From: Balneolaceae bacterium UBA2956 | GTDB lineage: Bacteria > Bacteroidota > Rhodothermia > Balneolales > Balneolaceae | Direction of reading: 5' to 3' | NCBI GenBank assembly: GCA_002348545.1 | Contig: DEBM01000065.1 | Location: 1 to 64,000, forward strand | Length of the DNA stretch: 64,000 nt | Shown: piece after piece, positions 1 to 9,208 of the stretch | Layout of the letters: each line of letters begins with the position of its first letter | Numbering within the stretch: the stretch's first letter is position 1 | Made by a program: the position numbers and the translations under genes | Notes under the pieces: generated by a model | Told to the model about the DNA's origin: nothing | The model's input: the letters and a program-made list of their open reading frames with translations, nothing else | The model's database searches: none

Positions 1-780
1 TTATCAAAACAGGCAGTTGCTTACCGTGAGCTCTCGTTGCTTTTAAAGAGACCTCCTGGACGAGAAGCTTATCCAGGTGATGTATTCTATCTTCATAGTC
101 GACTTCTAGAACGAGCTGCAAAAATTATTAATGATGATGAAGTAGCTAGCTCGATGAATAATATTCCAGATGAGCTAAAATCTCAAGTAAAAGGGGGCGG
201 ATCTTTGACGTCCTTACCAATTATAGAAACTCAAGCCGGTGACGTTTCAGCTTATATTCCAACTAATGTAATTTCAATTACGGATGGGCAGATATTTCTG
301 GATACAGATCTCTTCAATTCTGGTATCAGACCAGCCATTGATGTGGGTATTTCTGTTTCTCGGGTAGGTGGTTCTGCACAGGTGAAATCCATGAAGAAAC
401 TCTCTGGAACACTGAAGTTAGACTTAGCTCAGTATCGTGAGCTTGAAGCATTTGCTAAATTTGGATCTGATCTAGATGCAGCGACTCAAGCACAGTTAAG
501 AAGAGGCGAAAGAACCGCAGAGTTATTAAAGCAAAATGTATATGAGCCTCTTCCGGTTGAACATCAAATTATTCTTCTTAAGGCTAATGATGAGGGTCTT
601 CTTGACAAACTTGCAGTGTTGGACATTTTAAACTTCCAAGTTGAATTCTTAGATGTCATAACTTCGAAATACGAAAAAGAAATGGCAGATTTAGCAGCTA
701 CTGGTTTATTAACTGATAAATTTGGTAAGCAAATACTAACCGTTGCTTCTCAGATTATTGAACAAATTAACGCCGCATAA
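1..780 (+). CDS. atpA: F1 ATP synthase alpha subunit, C-terminal part (5' end outside window)
   Basis: This is the last 260 codons of the alpha subunit of the F1 sector, the non-catalytic nucleotide-binding subunit at the cytoplasmic face of the membrane. The frame is open from base 1, so the gene begins before the window. The conserved stretch with SITDGQIFL is present, and the arginine finger lies in SVSRVGGSAQ (Arg codon 361-363). The helical C-terminal domain is complete and ends in a normal stop. The loop before GGGSLTSLP is about 20 residues longer than in E. coli and resembles the Bacteroidota-type alpha subunit. The gamma gene follows after 11 nt, so the two are co-transcribed. Confidence 0.97.
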   Translation, partial: LSKQAVAYRELSLLLKRPPGREAYPGDVFYLHSRLLERAAKIINDDEVASSMNNIPDELKSQVKGGGSLTSLPIIETQAGDVSAYIPTNVISITDGQIFLDTDLFNSGIRPAIDVGISVSRVGGSAQVKSMKKLSGTLKLDLAQYRELEAFAKFGSDLDAATQAQLRRGERTAELLKQNVYEPLPVEHQIILLKANDEGLLDKLAVLDILNFQVEFLDVITSKYEKEMADLAATGLLTDKFGKQILTVASQIIEQINAA

Positions 781-791
781 TCCAATTTAGT

Positions 792-1682
792 ATGGCCAAT
801 TTACGCGATATACGTAATAGGATTACCTCTGTGAATAATACTCAGCAGATTACCAAAGCCATGAAAATGGTTGCGGCTGCTAAGTTGCGCAAAGCGCAAG
901 ATCGTATGATACAAACACGGCCTTATGCTAATACCTTAGCCTCTGTAATAGGATGCCTAATTCAAGGATTAGAACTAACTTACCCTTTACTTCGTGAAAC
1001 ATCTGAACCTAAACGTTATTTAGTTATTGTAGTAGGCTCAGATAGAGGACTTTGTGGTGGTTTCAATAACAATCTATTCAAGGAAGTTGAATTATTTATA
1101 GCCAATAATTTTGAAAATGGAAAAGAAACCGAAGGCCTTAGTTTAATTACAATAGGCAAAAAAGCGACAGCCCACTTCCGTAAGAGATTTTATTCTATCG
1201 ACGCTAAATATCCCGGATTCTTTGATCAATTAGAGTACGAACTTAGTACTTCTCTTATGAATGATGTTATGGAAAACTTCATCAATGAACAAATTGACGA
1301 GGTATACTTGGCTTATAACGAATTTAAGACGGTAATTGCACAAAATCGTAAGGTTGAAAAGATTTTACCATTAAGAGCTGAAGATTTAGTTGAAGCAGAT
1401 ATCGATAAGTCAGTACAATTTGACTACATATATGAGCCAGATCAAAAGTCTATTATTGATGAGTTACTACCAAAGCATATAAAAATGCAGTTCTGGAAAG
1501 CAATATTAGAGTCAAATGCAGCAGAACAGGGTGCTAGAATGACTGCAATGGATAGTGCAACTGAAAATGCTAAAGACTTAGAGCGTAATTTACGTTTGAA
1601 GTATAATCAGGCTAGACAGAGTGCAATTACTACAGAAATTTCCGAAATTGTTTCTGGAGCTCAAGCACTTAGTGACTCCTAG
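792..1682 (+). CDS. atpG: F1 ATP synthase gamma subunit
   Basis: The 296-residue product is the central rotor shaft of F1, coupling c-ring rotation to catalysis in the alpha3beta3 head. Its N-terminal helix starts MANLRDIRNRI and carries the family hallmark ITKAMKMVAAAKLRKAQ. The C-terminal helix holds ARMTAMDSATENA, which pairs with the N-terminal helix in a coiled coil. Length and both end motifs are normal for the family. The ATG at 792 gives the canonical N-terminus. It follows atpA by 11 nt. No epsilon or beta gene follows; the next gene is a tRNA, so the ATP synthase genes end here or are split between loci. Confidence 0.97.
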   Translation: MANLRDIRNRITSVNNTQQITKAMKMVAAAKLRKAQDRMIQTRPYANTLASVIGCLIQGLELTYPLLRETSEPKRYLVIVVGSDRGLCGGFNNNLFKEVELFIANNFENGKETEGLSLITIGKKATAHFRKRFYSIDAKYPGFFDQLEYELSTSLMNDVMENFINEQIDEVYLAYNEFKTVIAQNRKVEKILPLRAEDLVEADIDKSVQFDYIYEPDQKSIIDELLPKHIKMQFWKAILESNAAEQGARMTAMDSATENAKDLERNLRLKYNQARQSAITTEISEIVSGAQALSDS

Positions 1683-1699
1683 ATGAACATATATCGAAT

Positions 1700-1784
1700 G
1701 GAGAGTTGGCAGAGTGGTCGAATGCGGCGGTCTTGAAAACCGTTGAGGCGCAAGTCTCCGGGGGTTCGAATCCCTCACTCTCCG
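1700..1784 (+). tRNA. tRNA-Ser (anticodon UGA)
   Basis: This is an 85-nt class II tRNA. The 7-bp acceptor stem is GGAGAGT (1700-1706) with ACTCTCC (1777-1783), followed by the serine-type discriminator G at 1784. The anticodon loop CTTGAAA puts TGA at 1734-1736. A long variable arm and the T-arm GGGTTCGAATCCC are present. CCA is not encoded. The gene starts 17 nt after the atpG stop and is followed by a strong terminator at 1790, so it can be transcribed as the tail of the atp transcript. Confidence 0.96.
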
Positions 1785-1789
1785 CAATT

Positions 1790-1817
1790 AAAAAAGCCCC
1801 TTTACTGGGGCTTTTTT
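1790..1817 (+). terminator. Rho-independent terminator after atpG/tRNA-Ser
   Basis: A perfect 11-bp stem, AAAAAAGCCCC (1790-1800) with GGGGCTTTTTT (1807-1817), encloses a 6-nt loop. The core is five G-C pairs, and the 3' arm ends in six T. It lies 6 nt after the tRNA and closes the atpA-atpG-tRNA unit. The A-tract on the 5' side means it could also act in the opposite direction, although no leftward gene ends here. Confidence 0.9.
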
Positions 1818-1901
1818 ATTATAATTGAGTTATACCACTGCAGGCAGTACTCTGTTATTCTGGTTTGAAGAATTCGTATCTTAGTATTTATTATTAAATT
1901 T

Positions 1902-3323
1902 ATGACACATTTACTCTGTACAAAATATCTTGGAAATTGTACTATAGTACTTACTTTAGTATTGTTTACTCATATTATTAGCGCTAGTGCATGGGCACAT
2001 ATAGGTTTAAATAATGAAATTGTACGAGATACCGTATATCTTGAATATAATGGGTTTATTGATCGTGCTCTAGAGCAAATAGGTCAAATAAAAGCCGCAC
2101 AAGTATCCGTGTCCCTTGCACAAAATCAAGTTCAAAAGTTTCGCGATCAACGCTTCTTACCTTCACTGAGAATGGAATCCGAGCATGGTATATTACCAAG
2201 TGTTATATCTCCAAGAGGGTATCCTGATAATGAAATATATTTAGATCCTAGTGCAACCTATGATTGGGATAACTGGGATTTCGCAAATAGATTTCGAGTT
2301 ATTGGGATACAACCCTTATTTGTTTGGGGGGCGGTGGACAAAGCTGTAAAGGCTGCTCAATTCGGAGTTCAAAGTGTTGAGCAACAGTCCTCTGCCACCC
2401 AACAAGAAGTAGAACTTCAGCTTCATGGGCTATATTTTAGCTATAAGCTAGCCTTAGAAATTGAACGATTATTAGAGTTAGCTATAAAAACAATGGATAC
2501 GGTTGAAAGCTCAATAAATCAGCAAAGAAAAGATAGTCCAGATCAGATAAACGAATCAGAAATTTATAAATTCAAAGTTTTCAAAGCTCAATTTAAGGCA
2601 AGAGAAGATGAAATTAATCAAAACCTATTATTTGTTAGAGAATCTTGGAACTATATTCTAGGGGCTGATTATACCGTATTTTTACCTGCTGACACATATC
2701 TAGAAGCACCAACAGACACTATCTCTTCATTATATTATTACCAGCATATGGCTCTGCTCAATAGTTCTGAAATACAAGCACTTGCTTATGCAGAACAAGG
2801 TGCACGAATGTTTATTGAGGCAAAAAAAGCAGAATATAAGCCAGGCTTATTTATGGGATTTACAGGTACCTATGCTCATGCTCCTTCTCGTCCTCGTCAA
2901 GATAATCCTTTCATTTCATCGGATGGTAACACCTTAAATATGGCTTTTGGGTTCTCAATTAGGCAAAATTTAAACTTCAACCAAATGAAGACGAACTTGA
3001 AAAAATCAGAACTAGAAATGGACAGGCTGCATTTTCAGCAAAAAGCTATACAGGATAAAGTAATGTTAGAAGTGCACGAGAAATATAGGGATGCATCTAT
3101 TGCTCAAAGTAAATATGAGGGCTCTGTTGAGGCGCTCAAAATTACCAAAGAATGGTTACGAATGGAACAACTAGATTATGATTTTGGTATTGGTGATGTA
3201 CGCGATGTTGTAGACGCATTAAAACAAGAATTAGAACTTAGGATTGAAGAAAAACAAACCGTTTTTGACTACATTATTAACTTAGCAAGCCTAAATAAAG
3301 TTGCTGGCTTGTCTATAAATTAA
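1902..3323 (+). CDS. TolC-family outer membrane efflux protein
   Basis: The 473-residue protein resembles TolC-type outer-membrane channel subunits, trimeric ducts that serve periplasmic efflux or secretion pumps. Residues 1-32 look like a signal peptide, with a hydrophobic core and a likely cut after SASA or SASAWA. The rest alternates long helical segments rich in Gln, Glu and Lys with short hydrophobic strands, as expected for the two repeats of the OEP fold. Near the end, DFGIGDVRDVVDALKQELE is the typical second-repeat motif. An MlaC-like gene follows 14 nt later. No inner-membrane pump or adaptor gene is adjacent, so the partner pump is unknown. The family call is firm; the substrate is not. 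Confidence 0.82.
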   Translation: MTHLLCTKYLGNCTIVLTLVLFTHIISASAWAHIGLNNEIVRDTVYLEYNGFIDRALEQIGQIKAAQVSVSLAQNQVQKFRDQRFLPSLRMESEHGILPSVISPRGYPDNEIYLDPSATYDWDNWDFANRFRVIGIQPLFVWGAVDKAVKAAQFGVQSVEQQSSATQQEVELQLHGLYFSYKLALEIERLLELAIKTMDTVESSINQQRKDSPDQINESEIYKFKVFKAQFKAREDEINQNLLFVRESWNYILGADYTVFLPADTYLEAPTDTISSLYYYQHMALLNSSEIQALAYAEQGARMFIEAKKAEYKPGLFMGFTGTYAHAPSRPRQDNPFISSDGNTLNMAFGFSIRQNLNFNQMKTNLKKSELEMDRLHFQQKAIQDKVMLEVHEKYRDASIAQSKYEGSVEALKITKEWLRMEQLDYDFGIGDVRDVVDALKQELELRIEEKQTVFDYIINLASLNKVAGLSIN

Positions 3324-3337
3324 CTAAATAAGTAAAT

Positions 3338-3937
3338 GTGATGAACAGCTTTAGTTATATATATATATTATTGGTATTGCTTTATCCAAATCCTGTGCTG
3401 TCCCAGTCTTCTGACGCAGCTGCTGATGTAAGAGAGCTAATGGTATCACGCGACCTACAAATTAAGCAATTATTAGGCGCTGAAGGTACGAAAAATTCAA
3501 CCATCCAGAGAAATGAGTTAAAAGATATTGTAAATGGTATTATTGATTTTAATGAAATGGCTAAAACAGCATTGGAAGTAACTTATGATACGATTTCAGT
3601 AGAAGAAAGAATAGAATTTGTGCAGCTTTTTTCCTCTATTATTAGAGATCAATCCTTAGCAAATTTAGATATTTACAGAGCAACAGTTAGTTATGAAAGA
3701 ATTGAGGGAATAAATGATTCAGTATATGTAGAAACACTTGCAGAGTGGGATAATATCAGAACCCCTGTACATTACATTTTGTCTAAGAGCTCTGGTGAAT
3801 GGAGAATCGAAGACATGAGCATAGACGATGTATTTACAGCAGAGTCATATAAGCGTCAGTTCCAACGCATAATCCGAAGCCGAGGCTTTGATTACCTGAT
3901 GATAACACTTCGAAAGAGAGCGGGAAGAAATTCATAA
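3338..3937 (+). CDS. MlaC/Ttg2D-family (HpnM-like) periplasmic lipid-binding protein
   Basis: The 199-residue exported protein has a hydrophobic leader (residues 1-22, ending VLSQ). The body matches the MlaC/Ttg2 fold: helical N-terminal half with VNGIIDFNEMAKTAL, the segment ERIEFVQLFSSIIRDQ, then strands around YVETLAEW and a WRIEDMSIDDV motif. Family members carry phospholipids, or in the HpnM branch hopanoid-related lipids, across the periplasm. No MlaFEDB ABC genes are nearby. An HpnN-like RND exporter lies 6 kb downstream, which makes an HpnM-like role worth testing. It is 14 nt from the TolC-like gene and probably in its operon. The function is inferred from fold only. Confidence 0.75.
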   Translation: MMNSFSYIYILLVLLYPNPVLSQSSDAAADVRELMVSRDLQIKQLLGAEGTKNSTIQRNELKDIVNGIIDFNEMAKTALEVTYDTISVEERIEFVQLFSSIIRDQSLANLDIYRATVSYERIEGINDSVYVETLAEWDNIRTPVHYILSKSSGEWRIEDMSIDDVFTAESYKRQFQRIIRSRGFDYLMITLRKRAGRNS

Positions 3938-3981
3938 CTTTTTGAGAAACCCTATATAAGTTCTATATTTAAAATAAACAC

Positions 3982-5004
3982 GTGCTACAATCTGTTCCTA
4001 GTTCAAATAAACAAAATGAAGGATATGTCTATGTTAGTTATGGACATCCTAAGTACTTAAAGCATGCCATTGCATCAGTCACGACTTTACGAAGGTATGA
4101 CAAAACTCGCTCTATTACTTTAGCTTGTAGCGCTAAGCATAAGGAAATTTTAGAACAAAAGGAGTTGGATTATCTGTTTGATGTTATCCATCAATTACCT
4201 GAGGAGCATGCATCGATTGTAGGTTTTAAGCACAATATACATCACTACCTTTTTTATAAGAAAAATCTATTTCTTGATAGTGATATTATATGGTGTAAAG
4301 ATCCTAAAAGTCTGTGGAGTAGTTTTTCTAATTTTGATTTTACAATAACCGGAACCTTAGTCTCAGATGTTTACTTTGGAGCATCTAAAGGGGTACGAGT
4401 CTTATTCGATATCTTATTACGTAAAAGGCAGCGAACTTTAAAACGTTTTGGTTTAAGTTATTTGAGTCGAGTACAATCGGGTGTTATGTTTGCTCAGGAT
4501 TATGAGATAACTAAACAAGTGTGTTTGTTAGCTTCTGAAATGTTAAATCGTAAAAAAGAAACTCATTTCCGTAGTAGAAAAATGGAACAAGGAAGAACCA
4601 TGGAATCATGTGAGTGGAGTTTAGCTATGGCTATGTCGAAATTGAACATTCCGGTATATCCTTGGTTGCAGGGACACAATAGTCCTCAATTAGATTTTAT
4701 AAAAGACCTTACTGAGTACGATGATGAATTTATGTACGTTAACTGCAAGTACTTTTGCGATGATTTCACTTATTCAATCAGGGGACTCAAGTCAGTGAGT
4801 ATGCGACAATTTTTGATCGCAATTTTAAGTTTGTTTTCAGGTAAAACAGATTATTTAATGACCACACCTTATTGTTTGCATTTTGGGTGGTATCATCAAA
4901 AACAGCCATTCTATACTTTTGCTGAAAATTGTTGGCATCGTTTGACAAATGAGCAACATTCACAAAAGATTTCTAAAACCTTAAACAAGGTGAAAAACCA
5001 GTAA
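3982..5004 (+). CDS. Putative GT-A-type glycosyltransferase
   Basis: The 340-residue protein has no signal peptide. Its N-terminal half looks like a nucleotide-sugar transferase fold: YVYVSYGHPKYLKHAI at residues 16-30, then the run FLDSDIIW with DSD at 99-101, which fits the metal-binding DxD of GT-A enzymes. Near the C-terminus PYCLHFGWYHQK could supply the late His ligand seen in some GT8-like enzymes. The start is a GTG at 3982; there is no earlier ATG in frame. Its place before a second glycosyltransferase and a Wzx-like flippase suggests a role in a surface glycan. The sugar and acceptor cannot be read from the sequence. Confidence 0.6.
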   Translation: MLQSVPSSNKQNEGYVYVSYGHPKYLKHAIASVTTLRRYDKTRSITLACSAKHKEILEQKELDYLFDVIHQLPEEHASIVGFKHNIHHYLFYKKNLFLDSDIIWCKDPKSLWSSFSNFDFTITGTLVSDVYFGASKGVRVLFDILLRKRQRTLKRFGLSYLSRVQSGVMFAQDYEITKQVCLLASEMLNRKKETHFRSRKMEQGRTMESCEWSLAMAMSKLNIPVYPWLQGHNSPQLDFIKDLTEYDDEFMYVNCKYFCDDFTYSIRGLKSVSMRQFLIAILSLFSGKTDYLMTTPYCLHFGWYHQKQPFYTFAENCWHRLTNEQHSQKISKTLNKVKNQ

Positions 5005-5028
5005 ACCTTTTGTCACAAAAAGCTAAGT

Positions 5029-6612
5029 ATGGAGAATAGCATAAAGACACCAAAATCTCCAAAGGTGCTAATGATAAGTCCATATTTTGTTCCGCGAAAG
5101 AGAGTTGGAGCATTGCGAAGTTATAAATTTGCAAAATATTTAAAGGATTTAGACTGGCAAGTTTGTGTCATTCATTTAGAGGTAAAAGGACAGAAGTTAA
5201 GTGATAAGGAAAAGGTAGCCTTAGAAGGAGTGGATCTTTTTGGGCTAAAGACGCCTTTTGATCGTACCATTAACCGTTCTAGTAGTGATTTAGGAGTGGT
5301 AGAATTTCATGCTAGTAATCTAATGGAAGCGCATAGTTCGGCAGAGATTCAATCTAAAAGCGAGCCTCCTAGAACCAAATACAAAATCCCCTTACCAAAT
5401 AGATCTGAATATGTTCCAAAAGACCAAGAGGAAAAAGAGGAAGGGACGCGACCAAAGAAGAATGTAGAACAACTCGATGCTCCAATTCAGCGGCTCATTG
5501 ATGGATTTGAACGCTATTTACCGATGGATACTTGGTACCCTCTACTTCGTTCCCATTTAAATTACATGGAACAAATTTTAATTCAAGAGCAGCCAAATTT
5601 GCTGTGGGTTACAGCTGATCCATGGTCCGGTCTTAGTGTTATTCGAACCTTATCCAATCGTTTAGGTGTACCTTTTGTGGTCGATTTCCGTGATCCCTTT
5701 ACCTTATGCCCAATACGGTCATCGAAGAAATCTAATTGGGCGAAGAAAGTTGAGAAGAAATTGGAAGCTAAGGTAATAAAAGAGGCAGCAGCCATAGTTT
5801 TCACCGCAGATGAAACTTTAAAATTATATCAAAAATCATATGCTCTATATGCCAATAAGATGCATTTGATTCATAATTCCTTTGATAATGATCTTTTAAA
5901 TAGTTCAGTTGAGCCTGATCAAAAGATGGAGTTTGAGCAATATAATGAGTTATTTAGGGAAACAAATAAACCATCAGCAATCATTGATTTTTCGGAAAAT
6001 TGTGATCAAACCTCTTTATTGGAAGGCAGTCCTAAAAGTGAACTATTTAATCTATTGTTCTTAGGAAAATTTAGATCCTCTTCCCCTATAGAACCTTTAA
6101 TTAAAAGTTTCCAGGTAATTAAAAAGAACCATACCACATTTTTTTCTAACATCCGGCTCTATCACATAGGAACTCTAGAGGATCAAGTACAAAAAGAATT
6201 GGAAAATCTTGGTTTAACTAAACATTTTTTATCTCTATCGCCAATTCCATACGATAAAGTTCCTGATTTTATTGAAAAATTTGATGGGCTCATATCACTT
6301 CTGAACCCTATTCGAAACATGGTTATTCCATCAAAGTTTTGGGATTATTTACCCGCAACACCTCCCATTATTTCGATTGGAACGAATCTTGAGATGAAAG
6401 AAATATTAACAAATACTCAAAGAGGGTATCAATTTGAGAGTTTTCAAACCCAAGAAATAGCACAAAAGCTATACGAATTACAGCTTCAAAGACGATCATT
6501 TACATTAAAAAGTGGAACATCAAAAGAGTATCTTGAGCGGATTGTAAGATTTAGTGCCGAACATAAGACTAAAGAATTATCGGCTCTATTCCTAAGTGTG
6601 ATTAAGAACTAA
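5029..6612 (+). CDS. Glycosyltransferase, GT4/GT-B-like
   Basis: The 527-residue protein opens with KVLMISPYFVPRKRVGALRSYKFAKYL, the usual N-terminal strand and loop of GT-B (GT4-type) transferases. The middle has VVDFRDPF and AAIVFTADET, matching the acceptor-side domain. The C-terminal domain has LLFLGKFRS and SKFWDYLPATPPIISIG, the usual nucleotide-sugar-binding loop. An unusual insert of about 70 residues (roughly 90-160), rich in Ser, Lys, Glu and Pro, separates the first strands from the rest and is probably a flexible linker. It lies 24 nt after the preceding glycosyltransferase and 40 nt before the flippase gene. The family call is good; the sugar is unknown. Confidence 0.75.
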   Translation: MENSIKTPKSPKVLMISPYFVPRKRVGALRSYKFAKYLKDLDWQVCVIHLEVKGQKLSDKEKVALEGVDLFGLKTPFDRTINRSSSDLGVVEFHASNLMEAHSSAEIQSKSEPPRTKYKIPLPNRSEYVPKDQEEKEEGTRPKKNVEQLDAPIQRLIDGFERYLPMDTWYPLLRSHLNYMEQILIQEQPNLLWVTADPWSGLSVIRTLSNRLGVPFVVDFRDPFTLCPIRSSKKSNWAKKVEKKLEAKVIKEAAAIVFTADETLKLYQKSYALYANKMHLIHNSFDNDLLNSSVEPDQKMEFEQYNELFRETNKPSAIIDFSENCDQTSLLEGSPKSELFNLLFLGKFRSSSPIEPLIKSFQVIKKNHTTFFSNIRLYHIGTLEDQVQKELENLGLTKHFLSLSPIPYDKVPDFIEKFDGLISLLNPIRNMVIPSKFWDYLPATPPIISIGTNLEMKEILTNTQRGYQFESFQTQEIAQKLYELQLQRRSFTLKSGTSKEYLERIVRFSAEHKTKELSALFLSVIKN

Positions 6613-6652
6613 ATGATATCAATCACAAGCCTAAGTACAATTATTAGATATC

Positions 6653-8242
6653 GTGTCATCTAAATCTAACATACCACCTACCTCATTAACAGAAAAAACT
6701 GGAGTTGTCATATTTGCACGCATCATCACAACTGTGATAGATTTAGCTTTAGCTATAGCTGTGGTAAGATTACTCTCAAAAACAGACTTTGCGATAATGG
6801 GTTATATATTTATGATCCATGAAGTTGCTCGAAATATTGCGGTATTGGGCTTTCCTGATAGTGTATTTTATTATTTTGAACGTTTAACGACTACGGCTAG
6901 GAGAGGTTTTGCTTTACAAACCATTGCTATTCTATTGCTAAGTGGTCTTGTGGCAGGCATGGCTATTTTGGGGTTTAATTATTTTCTACCAAATTTACTT
7001 AACCAATGGCCTGAAGAATCAATACGTGTGCTTCAGCAGTTTTTACCTTTAATGGCATTGGTCAGCGTATTGGAAATACCAACTTGGCCAACGACTAATA
7101 TACTGCTGGCTTTGGATCGACAAAAAGTGGCTGCCTGGTATGAAATGAGTACATCGATTGTGGCTTTTTGTGCACTTGTACTTCCCCTTATATTAGGTTT
7201 TGGTTTAGAATTAGCTATTTGGTCATTAGTTGGGTATTCGGTCATTCGGTTTGTTTTCTCACTAGTCCTGCTAGGAATCATTTTACCGAGAGATGCGCAC
7301 TTGGCTGATATGAAGGTCGATTTAACCACTATCGAGAAGCGTGAACTTCAAGGTGATTATCGGACTGAGTCGCGAATATCGTTGACGGATCAAGCTAAGT
7401 TTGCACTGCCTTTAGGTCTATCATCTTTGATGGGTCGTTTCAATAAGTACATTGATAAGTTCATAGTGTCTATATTTTTGGTCAACACCGCTTATGCGGA
7501 GTACTCTGTTGCAGCTAATGAAGTACCTTTAATTAAGGTAATTCCATTAGCTGTTGGATCGGTGCTCATCTCACGGTATGTGCAGTTTAATCTGCAATCA
7601 AAGAAAGATAAATTATTGGCGCTGTGGTATAAGGGTATAGAAAAAGTAAGTTTATTAGTAATACCTATGGCCATATTATTTACAATTCTAGCACCTGAAC
7701 TTATCACATTTTTATTCGAAACTGAAGGGGTATCTTATGCTAATGCGGTCTTACCTTTCCAATTATACAACCTTATTGTGCTTATTCGAGTGACTCATTA
7801 TGGGAGTATTTTGCAAGCTTTTGGGGATACAAAAGGAGTTTTTTATTTAAGTTTTAATCTGTTGGTAGCAAATGTACTGTTAAGTGTACCGATGACCATA
7901 TATTTTGGAATTGTAGGAACTGCACTAGGTACGCTTATTGCTAATTTATACAATTGGCTATTACTTCTTAGAAGGATAGGTGGTCACATGAAACTACCTT
8001 TCTGGAAAGTCTTGCCTTTTCCGTTTTATGGTAAAGTTTTAGCCCTTTCTGTGAGTATAGGTGTAGTAATGTTCACGGTAAAAGAATATTTACTTACGAA
8101 TCTTGCTCCCTTTCACTCCATTTTAAGTATTAGTCTAGTATATCTTGTAATGTATGTAGTTGCTAGCAGGTTAATCGGGTTAATTAGCCAACAAGACTGG
8201 AACACTCTAAAGCATTGGGCAGGGCTTTCATTTCTTCGTTAG
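6653..8242 (+). CDS. Wzx/MATE-like polysaccharide flippase
   Basis: The 529-residue integral membrane protein shows about 12-14 hydrophobic helices along its length, with a short N-terminal cytoplasmic tail. Spacing and composition fit the polysaccharide-biosynthesis branch of the MOP superfamily, which moves lipid-linked glycans across the inner membrane. The amphipathic region near residue 255 (GLSSLMGRFNKYIDKFIVS) is the typical mid-protein helix of this family. The start is GTG at 6653; the first ATG lies about 42 codons in, within the second half of the first hydrophobic helix, and would truncate it. With the two glycosyltransferases before it, it forms a small glycan export locus lacking a visible polymerase. 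Confidence 0.82.
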   Translation: MSSKSNIPPTSLTEKTGVVIFARIITTVIDLALAIAVVRLLSKTDFAIMGYIFMIHEVARNIAVLGFPDSVFYYFERLTTTARRGFALQTIAILLLSGLVAGMAILGFNYFLPNLLNQWPEESIRVLQQFLPLMALVSVLEIPTWPTTNILLALDRQKVAAWYEMSTSIVAFCALVLPLILGFGLELAIWSLVGYSVIRFVFSLVLLGIILPRDAHLADMKVDLTTIEKRELQGDYRTESRISLTDQAKFALPLGLSSLMGRFNKYIDKFIVSIFLVNTAYAEYSVAANEVPLIKVIPLAVGSVLISRYVQFNLQSKKDKLLALWYKGIEKVSLLVIPMAILFTILAPELITFLFETEGVSYANAVLPFQLYNLIVLIRVTHYGSILQAFGDTKGVFYLSFNLLVANVLLSVPMTIYFGIVGTALGTLIANLYNWLLLLRRIGGHMKLPFWKVLPFPFYGKVLALSVSIGVVMFTVKEYLLTNLAPFHSILSISLVYLVMYVVASRLIGLISQQDWNTLKHWAGLSFLR

Positions 8243-8267
8243 TATTTAATAAGAGCGATAATATAAT

Positions 8268-9116
8268 CTAAAAAGTTCTTCTTAGGATAGATAGGCCTTT
8301 TTTATTGCATATGTATTCGTGCTTTAACCCCGGAAACTCGCGCAACCATTGGCTGACAGCCTGCTGTTCACTTGGGCGGGCGGCATCATCCAAAATAATA
8401 ATACATTCTTTAGAAAGCTTTGAGAAAAATAAGGGCAAGGCTGGATAACGTGCTAATTGGTTTGTTTTTAGAGGGGGGCCATCAACAATTAAAATGTCAA
8501 TAGTATCTTTTGTAGTAAGCCTGTCTTTATTGTACCAACTATATGTTTTGTTACCAATTTGAGTCGGTTCCAATGGACTATAAAGTACTTGGGCTTTTGC
8601 TTCTAATTCATGTAGAGTGAGTAGATCCTGTGTTTTTTGTGCATACTTTTGACTGTGGTCTAGTGATATGATATGTGCGTCCTTTTCACCGTGCTGCTCC
8701 AGTGCGTAAGCGGTAATTAGGGTTGAAATTCCGCTACCTAGTTCTACCACTAACTTGGGTCTGTTTATCATGCATTCACGCACAATTGTCTCAGCTAAAT
8801 CTGGGTATGCCGTCCACCTAGACATACTAGGTAGCGGATATCTTGGAGTAATAAAGGTATAAATACTTTGAATGGCCTGATACTGTGTTCGCTCTTCTTC
8901 CAAATCTTTTTCTACACTTCGATACATATGAAACAATAAGGCTATAATTACGAAAGTTAAAAGTGGTAGTTCTACGATGATGGCTGCCTCAATTCCAAAA
9001 AAATAATATACGGTAAAGCCAATAAGTAGCAGCAATATACTTGGGATAAAGATAAAGTTATTATCCTTATATTTAATGTTCAGGGAGTGCAAGTCCTCGT
9101 TAATTCTTCTAATCAT
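8268..9116 (-). CDS. Membrane-tethered class I SAM-dependent methyltransferase-like protein
   Basis: The 282-residue protein has two hydrophobic helices at about residues 21-41 and 43-63, then a cytoplasmic-type domain. That domain has a Rossmann methyltransferase signature: VVELGSGIST at 123-132 (motif I), the acidic turn ISLDHS near 150-155 (motif II), and IDILIVDGPP near 208-217 (post-motif II). This layout fits the Methyltransf_24 type. The substrate is unknown; anchoring plus nearby glycan genes suggests a lipid or glycan target, but this is only context. It is transcribed leftward, converging on the flippase gene with 25 nt between the stops. Confidence 0.65.
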   Translation of the reverse strand: MIRRINEDLHSLNIKYKDNNFIFIPSILLLLIGFTVYYFFGIEAAIIVELPLLTFVIIALLFHMYRSVEKDLEEERTQYQAIQSIYTFITPRYPLPSMSRWTAYPDLAETIVRECMINRPKLVVELGSGISTLITAYALEQHGEKDAHIISLDHSQKYAQKTQDLLTLHELEAKAQVLYSPLEPTQIGNKTYSWYNKDRLTTKDTIDILIVDGPPLKTNQLARYPALPLFFSKLSKECIIILDDAARPSEQQAVSQWLREFPGLKHEYICNKKGLSILRRTF

Positions 9117-9208
9117 AATACTATTTGTTCATCACTGATTGGGCTATTAACTCTCAATAACTGTTAAAAGATAACTAACCAACTGCTGATTCATAAAGTA
9201 ACTTAAAA

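Noticed and set aside
1590..1787. Minus-strand open frame of 65 residues across atpG and tRNA-Ser
   Set aside because: It overlaps the end of atpG and the whole tRNA. Translated tRNA sequence gives the familiar false peptide (RVRDSNPR).
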